Assembly (NCBI RefSeq): GCF_000429945.1
Contig: NZ_AUCV01000019.1
Coordinates: 1 to 64,000, forward strand
DNA: 64,000 nucleotides
Source of the DNA: Desulfogranum japonicum DSM 18378
GTDB lineage: Bacteria; Desulfobacterota; Desulfobulbia; Desulfobulbales; Desulfobulbaceae
Direction of reading: 5' to 3'
Numbering within the stretch: the stretch's first letter is position 1; each line of letters begins with the position of its first letter. Below the pieces are notes generated by a model, which was not told where the DNA came from, did no database searches, and saw only the letters and a program-made list of their open reading frames with translations. The position numbers and the translations under genes are program-made. Shown one piece after another: positions 58,088 through 64,000 of this stretch.

Positions 58088-59698
58088 TTACTTATCTGTA
58101 CCGATGGTGCTCCAAAGAGAAGTAGTGGTGTCGTGACACAGCATATATTTGTCAATTTTCCTAATGAGAGCAGTATGGGATATCTTAAGATGTTGGGCTG
58201 CTTGGCGGATAGTGGGGGTGGAGTTCAGTGCTTCTAAAAGCTTGTTTTTTTCATAGTTCCCGACCATTGTTTTTAACGAAACCTTTTCTGCGGCATCCGT
58301 AAATGGCACCTCGGAAAATTTGTTTTCTTCAACATGGATAGCCTGGGCCGGAATCTCGTACGAATCACTGATAATGGAAGCTCGCTCTATCACATTCTGC
58401 AGTTCCCGGACATTACCGGGCCAGCTGTAACGGGTGAGCTTTTCAAGTGCTGCCGGGCTAATGGTCTGCTCGGTTTTTTCCAGCTTGCGGTTGAACCGAT
58501 TGAGAAAGGTGGTTGCCATAATCGCAATATCGGGAATTCGTTTCCGCAAGGGGGGGATGTGGATGTTCAGCACGTTAATACGATAAAAAAGGTCTTCACG
58601 GAAGTTGCTAGTCGCAACCATGTCACCAAGATTTTTATTGGTTGCGGTAATGACCCTTGCATTGACAGGAATTTCCTCAACACCACCGATCCTCCTGACA
58701 AAACCGTCCTGCAGTACCCGCAGAATCTTTGCCTGGGGTCCAGGTGGCATATCACCGATTTCGTCCAAGAAAATCGTCCCATTTTGTGCCGCTTCAAAAA
58801 GTCCCGGTTTTCCCCTCTTTTTTGCCCCGGTAAAAGCGCCGTCAACATAGCCGAACAGTTCACTTTCTATCAATTGCTCAGGAAGAGCTGCGCAGTTAAC
58901 GGGAATAAAGGGGCCGCTTTTCCCACTCTCGTAATGAATACCGCGTGCAAACAGCTCCTTGCCTGTGCCGCTCTCCCCAGTGATAGAGACAATGGTATCC
59001 AGAGCGGCTATCCTTCTGGCAAAGGTTATCAGGTTTCTTACAGTCTTGCTCTCACCGATAAAATCGTCAAGCTTCACCTCAATGGGAGTCAGCACTGCGT
59101 CAACCATGGCTTTGACCTCTTTAAGGTCCTTCATGAGCAGGACAGCTCCGACAAACTGTCCCTGCGAATCATAAATAGGCTTTGCCGAACCGTAAAAATC
59201 AACCCTGCCTGTACCGGTAACCACGGATTTTCTTCTGCTGATGGGGATTTTTTTCTGCATACACTCCATCAGCAGGTTGTTCTTCGGTGTTATTTCGCCA
59301 ACATAGGTATTGACAAGGTCTTCATATGGAGTGTTGAGGATATGACAAGCTACCTTGTTCGCTGTATTGATGATGCCCTTGGAGTTGACCGAGATAATCC
59401 CTTCACTTATGCCATCAAAAAGAGTGCGAAACCAGTGATCCCTCTTTTCCTGGGGCAGTTTTGTTACGATATCGTGGCTTTCAATACCCGGTAAGGTTCG
59501 AAACAGGGCAAGCATTTCACCAGGATACTCGGCTTTATCACCGCTTATTTCCAGTGAAATTTTAGCATAGCCTTCTTCCTGCTCCACCTCCATGCTGATG
59601 ATGTTTATCCCATGTTCAAGCATGAGTCGCGTGATATCAAAAACAATCCCGATACGATCCCTGAACAGCAACCTAAATTTTTTCCCCTCAGCAAACAT
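58088..59698 (-). CDS. ACT-PAS-AAA-Fis sigma-54-dependent activator
   Basis: A 536-aa enhancer-binding protein of the TyrR-like layout. An ACT domain at the N-terminus (FRLLFRDRIGIVFDITRLML) suggests direct sensing of an amino acid, a PAS domain follows (about residues 95-200) and the AAA+ domain has Walker A GESGTGKE and the sigma-54 contact GAFTGA. A helix-turn-helix of Fis type ends the protein (TIRQAAQHLKISHTALIRK). With GAFTGA intact it can activate sigma-54, unlike TyrR of E. coli. Being next to ald and the symporter, with matching sigma-54 promoters, it is the likely alanine-responsive activator. Confidence 0.9.
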   Translation of the reverse strand: MFAEGKKFRLLFRDRIGIVFDITRLMLEHGINIISMEVEQEEGYAKISLEISGDKAEYPGEMLALFRTLPGIESHDIVTKLPQEKRDHWFRTLFDGISEGIISVNSKGIINTANKVACHILNTPYEDLVNTYVGEITPKNNLLMECMQKKIPISRRKSVVTGTGRVDFYGSAKPIYDSQGQFVGAVLLMKDLKEVKAMVDAVLTPIEVKLDDFIGESKTVRNLITFARRIAALDTIVSITGESGTGKELFARGIHYESGKSGPFIPVNCAALPEQLIESELFGYVDGAFTGAKKRGKPGLFEAAQNGTIFLDEIGDMPPGPQAKILRVLQDGFVRRIGGVEEIPVNARVITATNKNLGDMVATSNFREDLFYRINVLNIHIPPLRKRIPDIAIMATTFLNRFNRKLEKTEQTISPAALEKLTRYSWPGNVRELQNVIERASIISDSYEIPAQAIHVEENKFSEVPFTDAAEKVSLKTMVGNYEKNKLLEALNSTPTIRQAAQHLKISHTALIRKIDKYMLCHDTTTSLWSTIGTDK

Positions 59699-60366
59699 AA
59701 ACCTTATCCTAATGAATGCTATTAATTGGTGTAATCAACAGTAAGTGGCTCAGAAATAGTATTGGTTCATGTATTACGTTGCACAATTTCAATAGACCTA
59801 TTGCTGCCCATACAGCCTTGTCCTCAACCAGTTATTTTTTTTACAGATTATGCGCCTAGGGTCGCGGAAAATAATAAATATCCAAAATTGCGTAGGATAT
59901 CGGTTTGGTAACGTCGTCGCGTCAATAGTTTCATACTGGCCGTATTGAGTCTTTGACGAGACGACGCTACCGAATTGAGAGACAAGCAAGATTGGATAAT
60001 GTATTTTTTCCGTGGCCCTTACCTCAACTTGAGCAAGAATCCTCATGAACGGACAGACTCATAGACCACAGAAGGAACTTTCTAAAAGCCTCCAAGAAGG
60101 GAAGAAATCAAAAAGTTCTGTAAACAACCGTTATACAGACCACCATTCCATGGTTAGGATGGATTTTCTAATCCAGCATGTTGTTTTACCGTTTTCGGAT
60201 TTTACAGAGCAAATGTTTGGAGAGGCCTTGGTATCGGACAAAAATTCTCATGTATGGACACACAACGATATGAGTATTACTCATTCAGGGTGAATTGACG
60301 CCCAAATCAAATACTTGCTTGTTTCAAAGCATGTCATCCCCTCAATATGTAATACTCAGTATTTTT
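59699..60366. other. Intergenic region with MITE-like copy 2
   Basis: About 670 bp without a supported gene. It holds the promoter region of the sigma-54 activator, the repeat at 59857-60021 and an 82-codon plus-strand frame (60045-60293) that has no recognisable domain. Confidence 0.45.
59857..60021. mobile_element. MITE-like inverted-repeat element, copy 2
   Basis: A 165-bp copy of the element at 46608-46774, in the same orientation, again bounded by TA. Ends are TAGGGTCGCGGAAAA and TTTCCGTGGCCCTTA. The internal arms (59910-59928 and 59951-59968) still pair. At two stem positions where copy 1 has T-G and G-T wobbles, this copy has C-G and G-C pairs, so pairing has been kept. Identity is high over the whole length apart from scattered changes. 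Confidence 0.7.
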
Positions 60367-61236
60367 TTACTTCCAGGAGTGATCATTGGTAAACAGATAA
60401 TTGCTGACCAGCGTCAACAAGATGGCAAAGCCAATAGCTGTAATGCCTAAAACCACATTATAATAGACAGGTGCTACCAGGGCGATTCGAATCATCAATG
60501 TGGACAGCGCATATCCTGAATTTCGAAAAACGAATTTGGAAGACGGGTTAAAAATCTGGGAGACCAGGACGATTAAAATATCCGTAAGAATCAGCAGTGT
60601 ATAAAAATCATGAAAAAATTCACCATGTTTGGCACCATTGATTGTATCTGCCACAGTCATCAGCCCCATACTGAAAAAAGCGATCAGCAAAAAAAGTGCT
60701 ATGGCTTTTTTAGCAGCCACAAACCCATACAAATCCCTGGACCTGATTCCATCTTCTGCCCGTTTTTGCAATTTATAATAAAGACCAAGTAACCCGAATA
60801 CCACTATGGCACCAAACCCATTGGCAATGATGTGGAACACCTTATCCACATTATCAGCCATTGTAATGGGTTCGGGAAAATAACTCAGCTCCTTGAATGC
60901 ATTCCGAACAAGAATCAGAGATAAAATCTCAAACTGCTTCCCCAGGGACTTTGAAAAAGAACAGGGCAACACAAAAATCAGGCTGATAACCTCTAAAACC
61001 AGAATGATGGAAAAGGCCATCTCAACTGCAGAAAAATGGTTCATGGGAACCAAGGTCTTGAGCCCTGCAGGCAGCCAGTGTTGACGGTTGAATTCTATCA
61101 GGACCAAACTGCAAATAAAAAATACGACCAAAGCGGCAGAGAGTTTTCTGTGCAGCCGTTCATGCTCATAAAAATTGTGTAACGGATCAAAAATATAGGT
61201 GATCCTCTCATAAAAGCTATTCATCTGTATATTCAT
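60367..61236 (-). CDS. Unrecognised multi-pass membrane protein beside copA
   Basis: A 289-aa protein with about six hydrophobic helices. Landmarks include an N-terminal YERITYIFDPLHNFYEHERLHRK segment, the DGIRSRDLYGFVAAKKA loop and a short basic C-terminus. I do not recognise the family. Starts at 61236 and 61224 are both possible; neither has a good ribosome binding site, so translation may depend on the copper ATPase gene, which stops 20 bp upstream. A role in copper handling is suggested only by that spacing. Confidence 0.6.
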   Translation of the reverse strand: MNIQMNSFYERITYIFDPLHNFYEHERLHRKLSAALVVFFICSLVLIEFNRQHWLPAGLKTLVPMNHFSAVEMAFSIILVLEVISLIFVLPCSFSKSLGKQFEILSLILVRNAFKELSYFPEPITMADNVDKVFHIIANGFGAIVVFGLLGLYYKLQKRAEDGIRSRDLYGFVAAKKAIALFLLIAFFSMGLMTVADTINGAKHGEFFHDFYTLLILTDILIVLVSQIFNPSSKFVFRNSGYALSTLMIRIALVAPVYYNVVLGITAIGFAILLTLVSNYLFTNDHSWK

Positions 61237-61255
61237 AAAACAACGAAAAAAAAAA

Positions 61256-64000
61256 TCAGGGTTTAAAGAAACGTAGACGGTTGGCATTGCTCACCACGGT
61301 CACCGATGACAATGCCATGGCTGCACTGGCGAACATGGGCTGGAGCAACCAACCAGTCAGAGGATAGAACAGGCCGGCGGCCAGTGGAATACCGATAACA
61401 TTGTAAATAAATGCGCCAAACAGATTCTGGCGAATATTGCGCATGGTTGCAGATGACAGGCGTATGGCTGTGGAAACATGGATAAGGGAATTACCGGTCA
61501 GAGTAATATCTGCATGTTCGATGGCCACATCCGTACCGCTGCCAATGGCGAACCCGGTATCGGCCTGGACCAGGGCGGGTGCATCATTGACGCCATCACC
61601 GACCATGCCGACTTTTGCACCATCTGCCTGGAGATCACGAATCACCTGCAGCTTGTCTTCAGGCATAACCTCACTGTGCACGACCGCAATATCAAGTTGT
61701 GAGGCAACGGCCTCTGCGGTCTTACGGGTATCTCCTGTGCACATGACCACTGTGATACCTTGTTCCTGGAGCTGCCGTACAGCTTGAGCAGAGTCTTGGC
61801 GAACAGGATCCTTGAGAACCAGAAAACCGAGACACGTTGTGTGGTCTGCGAGCCACACCGGAGTCCCCCCCTGTTCCGCCTCCTGCGTTGCCAGTTCAAG
61901 AAGGTATGCAGGAGTTGCAACCCCTTTTTCGTGGAGCAACCGCTGATTTCCTAAAAGATACGCCGTTTCTCTCCATACAGCCTCTACGCCCATACCGGTA
62001 TGCGATTGAAAGGCCTCCACTTCCAGTAATTCCGCATCTTTTTCGGCAAAGGCATCAACAACAGCACCTGCCAGAGGATGTTCAGAATGCTGCTCAAGGC
62101 TTGCTGCCAATTGCAGAATTTTTTGTTCATCCTGCCCTGAATCAGCCACAATTCGGGTAACAGTTGGCTTACCCAGGGTCAATGTTCCAGTTTTATCCAC
62201 CACCAGGTAATCAAGGGTAGCCGCAGTTTGCAGGCCATCGGAATTTTTAATCAGTACATTACACTCAGCAGCTCGGCTCATACCCACCATAATTGCAATG
62301 GGTGTTGCCAGTCCAAGGGAACAGGGACAGGCAATTACCAACACAGCAATGGCAGTCGTCAGAGCAAAAGCGACATTTCCCTGATCCGCGAAAAAAAACC
62401 AGATACCAAAGGTTGCCACAGCAATGACAATGACCGCAGGAACGAAAACAGCTGCGACCTTATCCACCAGCCTGCCAATGGCAGGTTTTGATGTTTGTGC
62501 ATTTTTCACCATTGCGATGATAGCAGACAATGTTGTTTGTTTACTTGTGCGGCTCACCTCAAAGGCAAAAGAACCTTTTTTATTAATCGTTCCTCCTGTG
62601 ACCTCATCGCCAGGCTCTTTTGGCACGGCAACAGGTTCTCCGGTAAGCATGGATTCATCAACAGTTGACCTGCCTTTGGTGATAACACCATCAATGGGTA
62701 TTTTTTCGCCCGGCTTAACCAGTATGACATCCTTTGGCCTGAGCAGAGAAACCGGGACAGCAACCTGCCCGCCATTACGCTGAACCATTCCGACCTTGGC
62801 CTGCATTCCCACCAAAGAGCCTACAGCTTCACTGGTTTTCTGTTTAGCCCGAACTTCAAGCGCATGGCCAAATTGCAGAAAAGCAAGGATCATTACCGAG
62901 GCATCAAAATACAGATGGGGCTCTCCACTCAACAGATTCGGATGCAAAGTAACAAGCAAGGAGGACAGCCAGGCCGCCGCGGTTCCCATGGCCACCAGGG
63001 TATCCATGTTGGCAGAGAGGTGACGGGCCTGTTTCCAGGCAGTGATATAGTATCTTCGACCACTATACAACATGGTCACCAGGCAGAGAACTGCAACGCC
63101 CATCCAAAACAGACGATTCTCCCCTAAAGTGGGAAAGAATCCACCCATGTTACCTACCATCAGCCCCATGCCGACAACACCGGCAACCAGGGCGCGCTGC
63201 CAGGCCTGCCGAATTTGCTGTTTGGTTTCCCGTTTCTTTTTTACATGGGGTGATTCGTATACTTCTGCGATAATACCGGTCAAACCAAGATCGTTAATTC
63301 GCAATAAAACATCTGCAGGGTGTTCGCAGGTGGTTATCCGTACCCGCCCCTGCTCTTGTATTACTTCGGCAAGTTCGTCACGGGCAGAGATGATTTCTTT
63401 GATCTGGGTGAAATCCTCATCAGTAAGTGCTGAGTCAAGTACGAAGAAAAAGGTATCCTGATTCACCTCCCTGACCACCGTGGCAGGATACCCTTTCACG
63501 CTGACAGCCTCTGCCACGGACTCTGGATTACCTCCCTGGACGACGGCTTTTCCCTCCACCAGGTTGACATCTGCCTTCTTCACACCAGCAACATCCAGAA
63601 TAGCCTTCTCTACTTTACGCACACAGGAGGCGCAGGTCATATCCTGCACCTCAATCTCATACAGATCATTCTGCGGAATCTCGCCCTGCGATTCCAGACG
63701 GGCTTCGTATCCTTTCTTCCTGATTGCTGCAACGACCTCCAGCGGGTCACCGCCTTCAATCAGGGCATTTTTATCAACCAGGTTCACTTCTGCACGGACA
63801 ACACCGGCTACGGCCTGAGCTGCCTGTTCAACATTTGCCACACAACCAGCACAATGCATGTCTTCCACATCAATCAAATAGGGAAGCACAGGAAGTTGCC
63901 CACCACCGCCCTGCCCTGGAGCTGACGAATCGCACTCGTATTCGGGCTGATAGCCAGCCTCACGCAGGGCTGCAACAACCACCTCCGGATCACCTCCATG
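61256..64000 (-). CDS. copA: Cu+-exporting P1B-type ATPase, 5' end beyond window
   Basis: Over 910 residues are visible and the frame stays open to the window edge, so the start lies outside. Two complete heavy-metal-associated domains have CAGC and CASC; before them is the tail of another (ending [10 protein letters not shown]), so at least three are present. The CPC ion-binding motif ([12 protein letters not shown]), the phosphorylation site DKTGTLT and the hinge [10 protein letters not shown] are intact. It pumps Cu+ out of the cytoplasm. Four residues before the CxxC sites, and the spacing of the domains, fit CopA. An unknown membrane protein follows on the same strand. Confidence 0.93.
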   Translation of the reverse strand, partial: HGGDPEVVVAALREAGYQPEYECDSSAPGQGGGGQLPVLPYLIDVEDMHCAGCVANVEQAAQAVAGVVRAEVNLVDKNALIEGGDPLEVVAAIRKKGYEARLESQGEIPQNDLYEIEVQDMTCASCVRKVEKAILDVAGVKKADVNLVEGKAVVQGGNPESVAEAVSVKGYPATVVREVNQDTFFFVLDSALTDEDFTQIKEIISARDELAEVIQEQGRVRITTCEHPADVLLRINDLGLTGIIAEVYESPHVKKKRETKQQIRQAWQRALVAGVVGMGLMVGNMGGFFPTLGENRLFWMGVAVLCLVTMLYSGRRYYITAWKQARHLSANMDTLVAMGTAAAWLSSLLVTLHPNLLSGEPHLYFDASVMILAFLQFGHALEVRAKQKTSEAVGSLVGMQAKVGMVQRNGGQVAVPVSLLRPKDVILVKPGEKIPIDGVITKGRSTVDESMLTGEPVAVPKEPGDEVTGGTINKKGSFAFEVSRTSKQTTLSAIIAMVKNAQTSKPAIGRLVDKVAAVFVPAVIVIAVATFGIWFFFADQGNVAFALTTAIAVLVIACPCSLGLATPIAIMVGMSRAAECNVLIKNSDGLQTAATLDYLVVDKTGTLTLGKPTVTRIVADSGQDEQKILQLAASLEQHSEHPLAGAVVDAFAEKDAELLEVEAFQSHTGMGVEAVWRETAYLLGNQRLLHEKGVATPAYLLELATQEAEQGGTPVWLADHTTCLGFLVLKDPVRQDSAQAVRQLQEQGITVVMCTGDTRKTAEAVASQLDIAVVHSEVMPEDKLQVIRDLQADGAKVGMVGDGVNDAPALVQADTGFAIGSGTDVAIEHADITLTGNSLIHVSTAIRLSSATMRNIRQNLFGAFIYNVIGIPLAAGLFYPLTGWLLQPMFASAAMALSSVTVVSNANRLRFFKP

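Noticed and set aside
60045-60293. 82-codon plus-strand frame next to MITE copy 2
   Set aside because: No domain, weak initiation signals and irregular composition. I could not support it as a gene.
1-64000. tRNA, rRNA or CRISPR features
   Set aside because: No T-loop or anticodon arm pattern, rRNA-like segment or regularly spaced repeat array was seen on reading through. A tRNA or covariance scan would be more sensitive.

Overview
The window looks like chromosomal DNA of a Gram-negative anaerobe, most probably a deltaproteobacterium of the Desulfobulbales (Desulfotalea/Desulfocapsa type). The reasons are an OleABC plus FAS II cluster with paired CrtI-like proteins (a combination I associate with Desulfotalea psychrophila and anammox bacteria), several sigma-54 promoters, a PEP-CTERM protein, LetAB-type envelope proteins and RND machinery. 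The taxonomic placement is inference. No rRNA, tRNA, CRISPR array, phage or intact IS was recognised.

Layout. (1) 449-11172, minus strand: a lipid or hydrocarbon cluster that reads fabF, ACP, two CrtI-like FAD oxidoreductases, fabG, fabZ, fabI, a YkvA protein, then oleA, oleB, oleC. It carries a dedicated acyl-chain assembly line, two redox enzymes that could add or rearrange double bonds, and head-to-head condensation to long olefins. No oleD is present in the window. (2) 11504-16728, minus: alaS and acs, each followed by a good terminator. (3) 17439-21642, plus: an MMPL/RND-type exporter, then a small membrane protein and thioredoxin reductase. (4) 22305-32844, plus: one 10.5-kb urea operon, urtABCDE-ureDABCEFG, behind a near-consensus sigma-54 promoter. 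(5) 33057-36317: an orphan mlaC, a CecR-like TetR regulator that seems to start at CTG, a VWA/PEP-CTERM protein with a textbook sigma-54 promoter, and a decayed zinc-ribbon ORF. (6) 36366-46390: a large MscS channel, a TolC-like protein divergent from an RND adaptor and pump, and an MFS transporter. (7) 47379-54411: a GGDEF-EAL sensor followed by letA and letB (seven MCE domains). (8) 54837-59698, minus: an alanine/Na+ symporter, alanine dehydrogenase and an ACT-PAS-AAA-Fis sigma-54 activator, with sigma-54-like promoters and repeated motifs upstream of both target genes. (9) 60367-64000, minus: an unknown membrane protein and a Cu+ P-type ATPase cut by the window end.

Intergenic DNA holds two copies (46608-46774 and 59857-60021) of a roughly 165-bp MITE-like inverted-repeat element, a possible third degenerate relative, and a second short element bounded by TAACTGATCAC inverted repeats (54450-54593).

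How the parts connect. Nitrogen physiology is prominent: urea uptake and hydrolysis, and alanine uptake with deamination, both read as sigma-54 controlled. The strongest candidate for an under-described system is the fabF-ACP-CrtI-CrtI-fabGZI-oleABC cluster, a probable pathway to polyunsaturated long-chain hydrocarbon or a related unusual lipid.
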